Positions 34,534 to 42,949 of a stretch of DNA of 64,000 nucleotides are shown in pieces. Where the stretch lies: NCBI RefSeq assembly GCF_000585375.1, contig NZ_KK073874.1, positions 8,777,913-8,841,912 on the forward strand, written 5' to 3'. The position numbers were made by a program, and so were the translations under genes. The stretch's first letter is position 1. Every line of letters begins with the position of its first letter. A model generated the notes under the pieces. It ran no database searches and was not told where the DNA came from. It saw nothing but the letters and a program-made list of their open reading frames with translations. The DNA is from Cryptosporangium arvum DSM 44712 (lineage in GTDB: Bacteria; Actinomycetota; Actinomycetes; Mycobacteriales; Cryptosporangiaceae).

Positions 34534-37500
34534 CCACCTCCAGCGGGCAGACCGAACGGCACCACCGGCACCGGCCGGCCACCGTGCGAGAGATCGCAGA
34601 ACAGCCCCCGGTGCATCTGCGGCTGGTACCGCAGGTAAGGCCCCAGCACGCCCTGCACGTCGGCCTCCGGCGCACGCAGGAACACGTATCCGCCGACCAG
34701 CGGCGCGAACTCGTACCCGACGTGCTCACTGAACACACGCAGGCTGTTCCACCAGCCGATCAGGTGGACGTCGACGAGCGGACCCTCCCGCACGAGCGTG
34801 CGCAGCGCGTCGGTGGGGGCGCCGCCCTGGTCGTCGTCGTAGAGGTCCAGCCGCGCCGCCCGGTGCAGGCCGATGCCGAGCACGTAGATCGGCCGACGCT
34901 CCGCCAGCAGCCCGGCGGAGTGCTTGCCGCCGACCGCGATGCGCTCGTCGACGATGCTCGCCAGCTCGGCGAGCCCCGCACCGACCGAACCGCCGGTGTG
35001 CACGGTGACACCGTGGTCGTACGCCCCGGCGGCTTCGGCGAGCAGCGCGGTCTCGGGTGAGCCCAGGTCCCCGCCGACCGCGTCGAGCAGCACGAACTCG
35101 GCGCCGCCACGCACGTGTTGGGCCGCCAGCGACCACACCACCGCGCCGAGCGTGCCGAACGCGTCGTCCCGGCCGTCGCCGACCACCGCGAGCGTGCGCC
35201 CCGGGTCGGCGGTCAGCCCGAACGCGACCGGCGCCGGATCGACGTCGACCGGCAGGCCGAGCAGCGCGAACTTCGTGTCGTCGCCGGGTGGCGCGTCGCT
35301 GAGCACCCGCTGCAGCGCCTGCGTGAGCAGGTTCGGGTCGGAGGGGCGCGCGGCGTAGAACACCCGCGGCGCCGCCGGCCGGCCCGCCTTCTCCCAGAGG
35401 TCGTGACGCAGATCGTCGAGCAGGTGCTCGTCGGCGTACGCGACCACACCCCGTCGGTTGTGCGTCGGGTCGCCGTACTCGCGGTTGAACACGATCTCGC
35501 CGCGGAAACGCAGCTGAGCGGCCTCGGTGTTCTGCCGCCCGAGCACGGCCTCGGACTCGCTGGCCTCGGTCTTGAGCGACAGTCGCCACGGGAACTGGCC
35601 GAAGATCGACCGTTCCTTGGTCACCAAGGTCTCGATGCCGCTCAGCGTCTGCGAGGCCAGCACCAGGTGGACGCCGACCGCCCGCCCGCGCCGGGCCAGC
35701 GTCTCCAGGATGACGATCGACGCGCGCGCGATGTCGTCGTCCTCGGCGACGAGCACCTGGAACTCGTCGATGACCAGCAGCAACCGCGGCACGGTCTCGG
35801 TGGGGCGCAGAGTGCGATAGGTGGCCAGGTCATTGGCACCGGCCAGCCGGAACTGTTCCGCGCGGCGGCGGAACTCGTTGTCCAGGTGCCGCAGCGTGGC
35901 CAGGCCGAACGCGCGGTCGCCCTCCAGGCCGAGCACCCGTGCGTGCGGCAGGTGCCAGGGACGCCCCGGACGCGGGCCGAGCCGGTCGAACTCGAGCCCG
36001 TCCTTGAAGTCGAGCAGGTACATCGCGACCTCGTCGGGCGAGTACGAGGCGGCGATCGAGTGCAGGAGCACCAGCAGCAGGTTCGACTTGCCCTGCCCGG
36101 ACGCGCCACCGATCAGGACGTTCGGCAGCGACGGGTCGGAGCCGCGCAGCTCGAGCTCCACGGTGTCCAGGCCGGCCCGGCCGATCTTCGCGGTCATGCC
36201 GCGGATCGCGTCCTCGGTCCAGATCTTGTCCCGCTCGGGCAGGAGCGCCTGGAAGTCGACGACCGGCGCGGCACCGCGGCGGGCGCCCTCGGCGATCCGC
36301 GCGGAGACCTTCTCGACCAGCTCGCGCGGCGGCGGCTGGTCGGGCCGCACCGTCACGGCCGGCAGCGCGCTCACCGTGATCGCGGAGTTGCGGCCGCGCG
36401 CGATGTTCAGGTGACGCAGCAGATCCTGCGCGTTGACGCCGTCGTCGGCCTCCGCCCGTGGATCGTGGTGGACGATCAGCGACACGCCCCGGCGCGGGCC
36501 ACCCTCGGCGAGCCGGATCAGCTCGGTCTGGGCGCGGCTGTCCACTCCGTACGGGTAGTCGCAGACCACCAGCAGCCGATAGGGCTCCGGTTGCACGCCG
36601 GTGGCCTCGGTCAGCGCGGCCAGGTCGGGGACGCCGTGCGCACCGGCCAGTTCGGCCACCCGCATCACCGCCGAGCGCAGCAGCGTCAGCCGGGAGAGCA
36701 GTTCGTTCGGCGTCGCCAGCGGGTCGGCGAGCAGGTCGTTGCCGGCCTTGCGCAGCGCGGCGAACGGGCTCGTGACGCCCCGGATGCGCGGGTCGTAGGT
36801 GACGATCTCCAGGCGGCCGGGCGGAACGGACGCGAGCGCACGCAGGAGCAGCGTATTTATCGTCTGGAGCGGCCAGTCCTTGTCGTCGCCCTCGGCGATC
36901 AGCCCGATCGACGCGACGTCGAGCAGCGGGACGAGCGCGGGCAGGTGCTCGGGGTTCGCGTTGCCGCTGCTGGGCGACGCTCCGGGCACCGAAAGCGAGC
37001 CGATGCGGATGTAGCGGGCCGGGTTGCTGCCCAGCCAGTCGTCCGAGCGCCAGCCGACGTCGTTCCAGTCGGCCGCGGCGGCGAACGGCGCCACCCGGCC
37101 GGCCCGGTCGAGCAGGGTGTCGCGGGCGTGGACGTACGCGGCCTCGGCGTCGGCCCCGGCGCTCTGGATCGCGCGGTGGGTGCGGCGGGCCGCGTCCCGC
37201 TCGGCGATGTCGTAGGCGCCGGTGGCGGCGCTGCGCCCGGCGTCGGCGGCCGCGAGCACCGCGTCGACGGTGCCCCGCAGGCGCAGGAACGTCGTGCGGA
37301 TCTGGCGTTCCTCGTCGGGCAGCACCTCGGCCCCGTCGTCTCCCCCACCCGGGGAAGACGCGCCGAGCGGGGAGGCGCCGGGCGGCCGGACCCGGGGGTT
37401 CTCGCTGGGTTCACGGCGTGCCTTGGACCAACGTCCACCGGCCCGGCGCGTTCCCGGACCACCCCGACGGCTCTGTCCGCCGCCGGCTTGGTTGGCACCG

Positions 37501-37553
37501 TCCGGCGGTGGAACACCCGGGCCGCCGGTTTGGTTCGTGCGGGGAGGCATCAT
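34530..37553 (-). CDS. FtsK/SpoIIIE-family ATPase with degenerate flanking modules
   Basis: 1007-residue P-loop ATPase of the FtsK/HerA superfamily. Residues 1-80 are disordered and Pro/Gly/Arg-rich; 80-170 are helical. Residues about 200-400 form a first FtsK-like module without a P-loop. The central module holds Walker A GGASGQGKSN (482-491), YLLDFKDGLEF and Walker B LLLVIDEFQ (591-599), then LASQTLSGIE. Residues about 750-1000 form a third module whose P-loop position (AVVGDGRDDA) lacks Lys. There are no membrane helices, unlike FtsK or EccC. The three-module plan resembles EccC of type VII secretion. It is coupled to the tail-anchored gene downstream and follows the helical small protein. 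Confidence 0.85.
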   Translation of the reverse strand: MMPPRTNQTGGPGVPPPDGANQAGGGQSRRGGPGTRRAGGRWSKARREPSENPRVRPPGASPLGASSPGGGDDGAEVLPDEERQIRTTFLRLRGTVDAVLAAADAGRSAATGAYDIAERDAARRTHRAIQSAGADAEAAYVHARDTLLDRAGRVAPFAAAADWNDVGWRSDDWLGSNPARYIRIGSLSVPGASPSSGNANPEHLPALVPLLDVASIGLIAEGDDKDWPLQTINTLLLRALASVPPGRLEIVTYDPRIRGVTSPFAALRKAGNDLLADPLATPNELLSRLTLLRSAVMRVAELAGAHGVPDLAALTEATGVQPEPYRLLVVCDYPYGVDSRAQTELIRLAEGGPRRGVSLIVHHDPRAEADDGVNAQDLLRHLNIARGRNSAITVSALPAVTVRPDQPPPRELVEKVSARIAEGARRGAAPVVDFQALLPERDKIWTEDAIRGMTAKIGRAGLDTVELELRGSDPSLPNVLIGGASGQGKSNLLLVLLHSIAASYSPDEVAMYLLDFKDGLEFDRLGPRPGRPWHLPHARVLGLEGDRAFGLATLRHLDNEFRRRAEQFRLAGANDLATYRTLRPTETVPRLLLVIDEFQVLVAEDDDIARASIVILETLARRGRAVGVHLVLASQTLSGIETLVTKERSIFGQFPWRLSLKTEASESEAVLGRQNTEAAQLRFRGEIVFNREYGDPTHNRRGVVAYADEHLLDDLRHDLWEKAGRPAAPRVFYAARPSDPNLLTQALQRVLSDAPPGDDTKFALLGLPVDVDPAPVAFGLTADPGRTLAVVGDGRDDAFGTLGAVVWSLAAQHVRGGAEFVLLDAVGGDLGSPETALLAEAAGAYDHGVTVHTGGSVGAGLAELASIVDERIAVGGKHSAGLLAERRPIYVLGIGLHRAARLDLYDDDQGGAPTDALRTLVREGPLVDVHLIGWWNSLRVFSEHVGYEFAPLVGGYVFLRAPEADVQGVLGPYLRYQPQMHRGLFCDLSHGGRPVPVVPFGLPAGGG

Positions 37554-37593
37554 CCGACGCGTCGTCTCCTGGGTCTCCGGGGTCCAGCCGGCG

Positions 37594-37863
37594 CTACAGG
37601 GTGCTCGCGAACTTCTTGCCCTCGGAGGCCGCGTGCTGCAAGGCGGCCGAGGCCTCCTCCAGCTTCTTCTCCGCGGCCTGCAGGGCAGCCACCATGTTCT
37701 GGTCGGTGCGCCGGGCGGAGCCGCCGATCGTCCCCTGAACCGCGGGAATGACGTCGGAGAAGTTCTGTTTCATCGCCAGGAGTTGCTGGGCCGTCCGTGT
37801 TGCCTTATCGGACAACCCGGAGAGCCGCTGTCGCAACTGGACGAGATTCGACTGGCTCGACAC
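37594..37863 (-). CDS. Small helical-hairpin protein, ESAT-6/WXG100-like size
   Basis: 89-residue, entirely helical protein with a break near residues 44-50 (VQGTIGGSARR). Two amphipathic helices either side (VQLRQRLSGLSDKATRTAQQ, AALQAAEKKLEEASAALQHA) suggest a helical hairpin as in WXG100 proteins. The W-x-G motif itself is absent and there is no YxxxD/E tail. GTG at 37863 with GAGGAA eight bases upstream. It lies 40 bp before the FtsK-like gene, the same pairing seen for EsxA-type substrates and EccC ATPases. Whether it is exported is unknown. Confidence 0.68.
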   Translation of the reverse strand: MSSQSNLVQLRQRLSGLSDKATRTAQQLLAMKQNFSDVIPAVQGTIGGSARRTDQNMVAALQAAEKKLEEASAALQHAASEGKKFASTL

Positions 37864-38016
37864 CGAACTGGTTCCTCACTTTCAGTGCCCTGGGGTGAAC
37901 CCCCCGTGAAGTAGGGTAGCCGCTCACTCGCGGGGTCAACCCTGTCCGCTTCGCGTTCCGCACCGTGGGACGCATCACGACGACGACCGAGAGTAACTAC
38001 CGGCCCGCGCCGGTCG

Positions 38017-39543
38017 TCAGCCGACCTCCAGGCTCCGGAGCGCGGCACGCATCCGGTGGATGTCCGCGGCGTCCAGATTGGCCTGCCGGTCGATTTCGAA
38101 CTCGGCGATCTGCCTGTCGTTGTCGCCCGGTTCGGTCAGTGACACGTGGATGATTCCGTCCTCGTCGTACGAGATGACGATGTCGAACTCCACCGCGCCG
38201 AGCGCCTGCGGAATGGCCAGTCGGGCCGAGCCGACGACGGTCGCGAACCGGAGGTCCGTGTCGTCGCCCTCGGTGACCACGAGTAACACTTCGCGCTGAT
38301 TTTCCGCGAGCGTACGGAACCGCCGCCGCCCCTGGCACGGGATCGGGGTGTTGCGTGGGATGACGATCGAGTTCACCTGCTCGCCGCTCTCCCGGGCCCT
38401 GGCCACCACGCCGACGCCCTGGGAGGTCACGTCGTTGACCGTGACGGTCCGGCGTGGACGGCTCTCCGGGTGCCGCCTCGCGTTGGACAGCACGTCGGCC
38501 AGCACGGCGGCGCCGAGCGCGACCGCCTCGTCGGGGTGCACCGACCGGTCCGCTCGCACGCCGGTGACTTTCTCGACCATCGTGGTGACCATCGGCATCC
38601 GGGTCGACCCGCCCACCATGAGGACGCTGCCCAGCCGGCCGAAGCCGATCCCGGCCTCCTCCATGACCTCCTGGACGATCTCCTCGGTGCGGCGCAGCAG
38701 CGGCCGCGTGAGGGCCTCGAAGGTCGGCCTGGTCACCGTCACCATGTGGTCGCCGCCGTCGACCTCCATGCTGATCTTGGCCTCGGGCAGCGTGGAGAGC
38801 TGCCGCTTGGCCTGCTCGCAGTGCTCCCGCAGGACGGCCTCGGTCTCGCCGTCGTCGAGGCCGGGCGAGAGCAGCCACAGCCCGGTGGCCTTCTGCATCA
38901 GCTCGGAGACGTGGATCATCAGCGCGTTGTCGAAGTCGAACCCGCCGAGGTTGCGGTCGCCCGCGGTGGCCAGCACGTCGAAACGGCCGTGCCCCATCCG
39001 CATCACCGTGCAGTCGAACGTGCCGCCGCCCAGGTCGTAGACGAGCAGCGTCTCTTCGCGGTCGGCGTTGTAGCCGAACGCCAGCGCGGCCGCGGTGGGC
39101 TCGTTGAGCACCCGGAGGACGTCGAGCCCGGCGATCTCGCCGGCGTCGGCGGTGGCTTTGCGGCGGGCGTCGTCGAAGTAGGCCGGCACCGTGATCACGG
39201 CTTCCGACGCCGGCTCGCCCAGCGCCGCCGATGCGTCCTCGGCCACTCGCTTGAGAATCATCGCGCTGATCTGCTCGGCGCTGAACTCCTCGCCGCTCGC
39301 GGTCGGGAACCGCCAGGTGGGATCGCCCATGTAGCGCTTCACGAACTCGACGCAGTCGGTGGGGGCCGCGGTGACCGACCGGCGCGCGGCCATGCCGACG
39401 ACCGGTTTGTCGTCCCGGAAGCAGACGACCGACGGCGTGGTGGAGTGCCCCTCCCGGTTGTGCAGGATGTACGGCTCCCCGTTCTTCGCGACGCCGGCCG
39501 CCGCCGAGAACGTCGTCCCCAGGTCGATACCTATCGCACTCAT
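38017..39543 (-). CDS. Hsp70-family chaperone, short form
   Basis: 508-residue Hsp70/DnaK relative. The nucleotide-binding domain is complete: phosphate 1 IGIDLGTTFS, NEPTAAALAFGY, phosphate 2 VYDLGGGTFDCTV and adenosine motif VLMVGGSTRMPMV. A beta substrate-binding part follows (TVNDVTSQGVGVV, IPRNTPIPCQGRRRFRTL). The helical lid is cut down to a few residues and the C-terminus is not DnaK-like. So it is a specialised Hsp70, not the housekeeping DnaK. ATG at 39543 behind GGAGGGAGG. It follows the J-like/TPR gene by 76 bp and precedes the small helical protein, consistent with a dedicated chaperone unit. Confidence 0.9.
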   Translation of the reverse strand: MSAIGIDLGTTFSAAAGVAKNGEPYILHNREGHSTTPSVVCFRDDKPVVGMAARRSVTAAPTDCVEFVKRYMGDPTWRFPTASGEEFSAEQISAMILKRVAEDASAALGEPASEAVITVPAYFDDARRKATADAGEIAGLDVLRVLNEPTAAALAFGYNADREETLLVYDLGGGTFDCTVMRMGHGRFDVLATAGDRNLGGFDFDNALMIHVSELMQKATGLWLLSPGLDDGETEAVLREHCEQAKRQLSTLPEAKISMEVDGGDHMVTVTRPTFEALTRPLLRRTEEIVQEVMEEAGIGFGRLGSVLMVGGSTRMPMVTTMVEKVTGVRADRSVHPDEAVALGAAVLADVLSNARRHPESRPRRTVTVNDVTSQGVGVVARARESGEQVNSIVIPRNTPIPCQGRRRFRTLAENQREVLLVVTEGDDTDLRFATVVGSARLAIPQALGAVEFDIVISYDEDGIIHVSLTEPGDNDRQIAEFEIDRQANLDAADIHRMRAALRSLEVG

Positions 39544-39619
39544 GCCGGCTCCTCCCTCCGGTCGTCGCCAGCACGAGCGCCTGGCAGCTCTGCTGGCCGG
39601 ACCTCGCGCGAGCGCTCGG

Positions 39620-40990
39620 TCATGGCGTGCCCCCGCTCCGCTTCCGCCGTGGCCTGCGCCGGTGTCCGCCCTCGGCGTCCTCGTCGGCACCCGAGGACGG
39701 ATTGCCCGGCTCCAGCGCGAAGGAACCGCCTCCGGCCCGGCCTTCCGCTTTGCCGCCGCCCCGATCGCCGGGACCGCGGCCCACCCGGCGCGGCACCGTC
39801 TCGGCGATCAACGCGGCGTTGCGCTTGTAGACCGGCTCATAGCAGGTGTACAGCAGCGCACCGACGAACGTCAGCAGGACGATCAGGACGCCGACCGCGA
39901 ACGACCGCTGGACGAGGTCCCCACCCTGGCTGGCCCGGTAGATGTTCGGGGCGCAGCAGCAGCCGGAGACCAGCAGCAGCCCCAGCCCGATCGGCCACCG
40001 CCAGTTGCGCCGGAACGCGTTGCGCGAGAACCGGCGGCGCTGAGCGCGGCGGGCGTACTCCTTCTGCTGCTCGAGGTCCTCGAGCACGGCCGGGTCGGCC
40101 GGCCGCACCGAGATACCCCGGTTGGCCAGCGCGAGCACGTAGTTGGCCTGGGCCTCGCTGGCGATGACCAGGCGCCCGTCGTCCAGTTCGTGCTGCGCCG
40201 CGACCGCGCGTTCGGCCAGCGACGTGCCCAGCGCGGTGCGGACGTCACCGTCGTCGGGGCGGGCGCGGTAGGCGTCCTCGGCCTCGCGGACGGCCTCGTC
40301 GACGCGACCGGCGCGCAGGAGCGCGGTGACGATCCGGACCCGGTAGTCGATCCGGCTCGGATCGAGCTCGGCCGCGGTGCGGTACGCGGCGACCGCGCGG
40401 TCGGGCCGGCCGCTGCGGTCGAGGATCCAGCCGCGTTCGGCGTGCAGGTGGGCCGACTCGGGTTCGAGCGCGAGCGCCCGCTCGATCGCGGCCTGGGCGG
40501 TCTCGGTGTCGTCGGAGCGAGCTGCCGCGTCGGCGAGCACCGACCAGGCGTACGCGTTCTGCGGGTCTTCGTCGACGGCCCTCCTGGCGGTGAAGATCGC
40601 CAGATCGGACTGACCGCTCTTCAGCTGCTCGACCGCCCGGACCAGCCACTCGCGAGCGGCCGGTGCGACGGGCGGCGGCCCGGGCCGGTCGCCGCTCGGC
40701 GGTGTCTCGGGCGGCTCGGTGGCCTCGGCGGCGTGCGGTGCGCTGGAGGCGCCGTGCGCGGACCGGGACGGCGGGCCGGCGAGCAGCGCCCGTTCGGCGG
40801 CGTCCAGCGCCTGCATCCAGCGCTCCGCCTCTTGGCGCGCGTCGATGTCGGGGGCGGTGGTGCGCCGGCGCCATTTGCGTCGCTCGGCGGTGATGCGCTG
40901 GCGGACCGCGGTTTCGTCGGCGTCGGGCTCGAGGCCGAGGAGCGCGTAGTAGTCGCCGTCCGGGGCGAGCGGACCCCCAGGGCTGCCCAC
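39620..40990 (-). CDS. J-like domain / TPR membrane protein
   Basis: 456-residue protein. Residues 12-70 resemble a J domain helix II-III region (DYYALLGLEPDADETAVRQR), but the HPD motif needed to stimulate Hsp70 is missing. Residues about 110-250 contain four or so TPR units (LAIFTARRAVDEDPQNAYAW, AIERALALEPESAHLHAERG, AVAAYRTAAELDPSRIDYRV). Two membrane helices follow: WPIGLGLLLVSGCCCAPNIY and SFAVGVLIVLLTFVGALLYT, the first with a CCC cluster. The tail is basic and low complexity. GTG at 40990 with GGAGG upstream. First gene of the five-gene unit and probably its membrane scaffold for the Hsp70 encoded next. Confidence 0.85.
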   Translation of the reverse strand: MGSPGGPLAPDGDYYALLGLEPDADETAVRQRITAERRKWRRRTTAPDIDARQEAERWMQALDAAERALLAGPPSRSAHGASSAPHAAEATEPPETPPSGDRPGPPPVAPAAREWLVRAVEQLKSGQSDLAIFTARRAVDEDPQNAYAWSVLADAAARSDDTETAQAAIERALALEPESAHLHAERGWILDRSGRPDRAVAAYRTAAELDPSRIDYRVRIVTALLRAGRVDEAVREAEDAYRARPDDGDVRTALGTSLAERAVAAQHELDDGRLVIASEAQANYVLALANRGISVRPADPAVLEDLEQQKEYARRAQRRRFSRNAFRRNWRWPIGLGLLLVSGCCCAPNIYRASQGGDLVQRSFAVGVLIVLLTFVGALLYTCYEPVYKRNAALIAETVPRRVGRGPGDRGGGKAEGRAGGGSFALEPGNPSSGADEDAEGGHRRRPRRKRSGGTP

Positions 40991-41127
40991 TGCGCGACCT
41001 CCGCTGTTTCTTGCGCCTCCCGGGCGCGGCCGGTGGCGGTCACGCTCGTGCTCGGACTATAGCCTCGCGTATACCGTCAACGCCCGTACGTCCGTCCACA
41101 GGCGCCACTACATGAAAGAACGCGACC

Positions 41128-41145
41128 CACGACGGAGGTGTCGTG
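41128..41145 (-). terminator. Weak hairpin after bldC
   Basis: Stem CACGAC / GTCGTG with a 6-nt loop, read on the minus strand about 70 bp after the bldC stop and 138 bp before the J-like gene. It may separate the two units. Confidence 0.35.
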
Positions 41146-41212
41146 AGCCGCGCTCTGGAAGTCTGTTGCGACCGGGAGGGCTGTGGGGGCAGCAGGTCGC
41201 GCACCCGAAAGA

Positions 41213-41419
41213 TCAGTCGCCGGTCCGCTGCTGCGGGATGCCGGCCAGGAGCGCCCGAACCTCCGACTCGCGGTAGCGACGGTGGCCGCCGAGCGTCCGG
41301 ATCGCGCTCAGCTTGCCGGCCTTCGCCCAGCGGGTGACGGTCTTCGGGTCGACCCGGAACATGGTCGCCACCTCGGCCGGCGTGAGCAGCGGCTCCGATT
41401 CGGGGGTACGGGTAGCCAT
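41213..41419 (-). CDS. bldC: BldC developmental transcriptional regulator
   Basis: 68-residue MerR-like small DNA-binding protein, same length as BldC of Streptomyces. It is almost entirely a winged helix: LLTPAEVATMFRVDPKTVTR, WAKAGKLSAIRTLGGHRRYR, then ESEVRALLAGIPQQ. In Streptomyces BldC holds back the onset of sporulation and binds direct repeats cooperatively. The ATG at 41419 has GAAGGAG upstream. A long 600-bp intergenic region precedes it. Position near DUF3073 and purM matches the order in many actinobacteria. Confidence 0.95.
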   Translation of the reverse strand: MATRTPESEPLLTPAEVATMFRVDPKTVTRWAKAGKLSAIRTLGGHRRYRESEVRALLAGIPQQRTGD

Positions 41420-42020
41420 CGATTTCTCCTTCAGAGGGGTATGCGACGGGGAGGGCGTCGCATTGCCCTCCATACTCCCGGGTGTCCGCCTTGCCCGACA
41501 TGGTCCGAAAGGATGATCCTGCGTACCGATCCGGCCTAATAGGGGAACAGTGCGCATACCGGCCGTTTACTGACGGTAGTCCGAAGGGTCGGTAGCGGCA
41601 CTGTATCCGCAGGTAGGCCCCCATTCGACAGTGGTTTCAGGGCTTCTCAACCGTTCGGCCAATACGGATACCGCTGTCCCGACTGGTCCGACTGTCCGCC
41701 CTTCATTGAGTAGCCGTCCCTTTGCCGGAAGTACCTGTCGATCGGTCGAGGCGCGTTCGTCTTTCCGGTCAAGCGCAAATCTGTTGCGATTCCAAGGTGT
41801 GATACGCGTCACGAAAACCCGTCGCGGAGCCCGGCGCGCGTCAGGCGACGACGGCCGTCGCGGTGGGGCTATCGTCCTCGAGCGTCACCCGAGAGACGAT
41901 CGACAGACCCGCGAGGTGCCGAACGTTGGGCGGGGACGGTACGGTGTCACTACGAGACATGCCATCATCCGGGGCCTCTCGCATGACGCCCCGATACACC
42001 TGTGCGAGGGGGTCGAGCCA
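41420..42020. other. Long intergenic region between bldC and DUF3073 gene
   Basis: 600 bp with lower GC than its neighbours (for example AATAGGGGAACAGTGCG near bldC and ATTGAGTAGCCG near 41705). I find no convincing gene. It should contain divergent promoters for bldC and the DUF3073 gene; long regulatory regions upstream of bldC are usual. Confidence 0.5.
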
Positions 42021-42215
42021 ATGGGGCGCGGCCGTGCTAAGGCTAAGCAGACAAAGGTCGCGCGTGAGCTGAAGTACAGCTCTCCCAACACCGACTTGGA
42101 CGCTCTCCAACGGGAGCTGTCCAGCTCCCCTAGTTCCGCCTCCACGGATGACGACGAGTACGAAGACGAGTACTCAGGTCGTTACGACGAAGACGACTGG
42201 GCACCGCGGCGCTGA
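42021..42215 (+). CDS. DUF3073 protein
   Basis: 64-residue actinobacterial DUF3073 member. The basic N-terminus MGRGRAKAKQTKVARELKYS is the family signature; it is followed by NTDLDALQRELSS and an acidic, disordered tail (DDDEYEDEYSGRYDEDDWAP). Its function is unknown in the literature I know. ATG at 42021 with GAGGGGG upstream. It lies between bldC and purM, the conserved position, though here a RiPP locus separates it from purM. Confidence 0.93.
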   Translation: MGRGRAKAKQTKVARELKYSSPNTDLDALQRELSSSPSSASTDDDEYEDEYSGRYDEDDWAPRR

Positions 42216-42251
42216 GCCGCGAAACCCAGTTGCGACGTCGCCCGCTCCGTC

Positions 42252-42276
42252 GCCGCGCCGGACCTTTCGGCGCGGC
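42252..42276 (+). terminator. Hairpin after DUF3073 gene
   Basis: Stem GCCGCGCCG / CGGCGCGGC with a 7-nt loop, 36 bp after the stop. It should end the DUF3073 transcript before the RiPP leader. Confidence 0.65.
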
Positions 42277-42289
42277 CCCCTTATGTCGG

Positions 42290-42541
42290 GGGGAGCGGGT
42301 CCAGGCCGAAGAGAGCAAGGTCGTGGGAGCAAAGCTCACGTCTGAACCTGAGGGGGTGGGGAGAGTCACCTCACGGTGACTGAGTGCGGGATCTTCGGTA
42401 GCCCGCACGCTCCCTTCTGGGATGCTGAACCGCGGAGCTATGAACGGCGCAGACTCGGTTTGCGCTGTTCATGGCGCTTGACGTAGGTCAGCTTGCCCCG
42501 CGCGAACGAGCAATCCGCGCGGCCCGGAGAAGGAGACAGTC
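42290..42541 (+). promoter_or_regulatory. Structured leader of the graspetide locus
   Basis: Non-coding stretch with three strong hairpins in a row. They are AGTCACC-TCAC-GGTGACT (42364-42381), GTGCGGG-11 nt-CCCGCAC (42384-42408) and a 12-bp stem ATGAACGGCGCA / TGCGCTGTTCAT with one G-T pair (42440-42472). It ends at the ribosome site GGAGAAGGAGA of the precursor gene. It matches no riboswitch class that I recognise. Attenuation, a small RNA or plain promoter DNA are all possible. Confidence 0.45.
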
Positions 42542-42946
42542 GTGACCAGCCAGCACGCGGCTTACGGGGCGGTTTTCCCGATCAGCGACCAGCTGCCGCT
42601 GGGTCGGATCACCGCCGATCTCGCGAGCATGGCGCTGCGGTCGGGTGAGGTGCTCGGCAGCGACGGCGTGAAGACCGGCCACGACCCCGACGAGGCGTCG
42701 CAGCCGGAGTTAGTGTCGCCGGAGGAAGCCGGGGCCGCGCGGCCCTTCGGGCTGCGTTTCGCCACGCTTCCCGACCGGGCCGTCAACCTGCCGTTGGACA
42801 CGATCGCCTACGACGACGACACCCAGGTGGCATTGGCCAGGGAGGGTGCCGGCTGGGCGCCGCTGGCCCACCACTCGATGGGGTTGACGCTGCGTACCAC
42901 CGGCCAGATCCCCCGCGAGGACGAGATCCACGACAAGTCTTCCTGA
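42542..42946 (+). CDS. Putative graspetide precursor peptide (ATP-grasp-modified RiPP)
   Basis: 134-residue precursor in front of an ATP-grasp maturase. The conserved leader signature of the family TIGR04186 (putative ATP-grasp target RiPP) is visible as RPFGLRFATLPD near residues 66-77 and IAYDDDTQVAL near 87. The following region up to the C-terminus carries Thr/Ser acceptors and Asp/Glu donors (HHSMGLTLRTTG, then PREDEIHDKSS) as needed for ester or amide macrocycles. An N-terminal extension of about 65 residues makes it longer than usual precursors. GTG at 42542 with a strong GGAGAAGGAG. The maturase begins 3 nt after its stop. Confidence 0.78.
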   Translation: MTSQHAAYGAVFPISDQLPLGRITADLASMALRSGEVLGSDGVKTGHDPDEASQPELVSPEEAGAARPFGLRFATLPDRAVNLPLDTIAYDDDTQVALAREGAGWAPLAHHSMGLTLRTTGQIPREDEIHDKSS

Positions 42947-42949
42947 GCC

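Noticed and set aside
35115..37751. Plus-strand open frame of 878 codons
   Set aside because: Antisense to the FtsK-like gene, which has full ATPase motifs; composition is typical of a shadow frame.
34033..37863. Calling this a type VII (ESX) secretion locus
   Set aside because: No EccB, EccD, EccE, mycosin or PE/PPE genes, the ATPase lacks membrane helices and the small protein lacks W-x-G.
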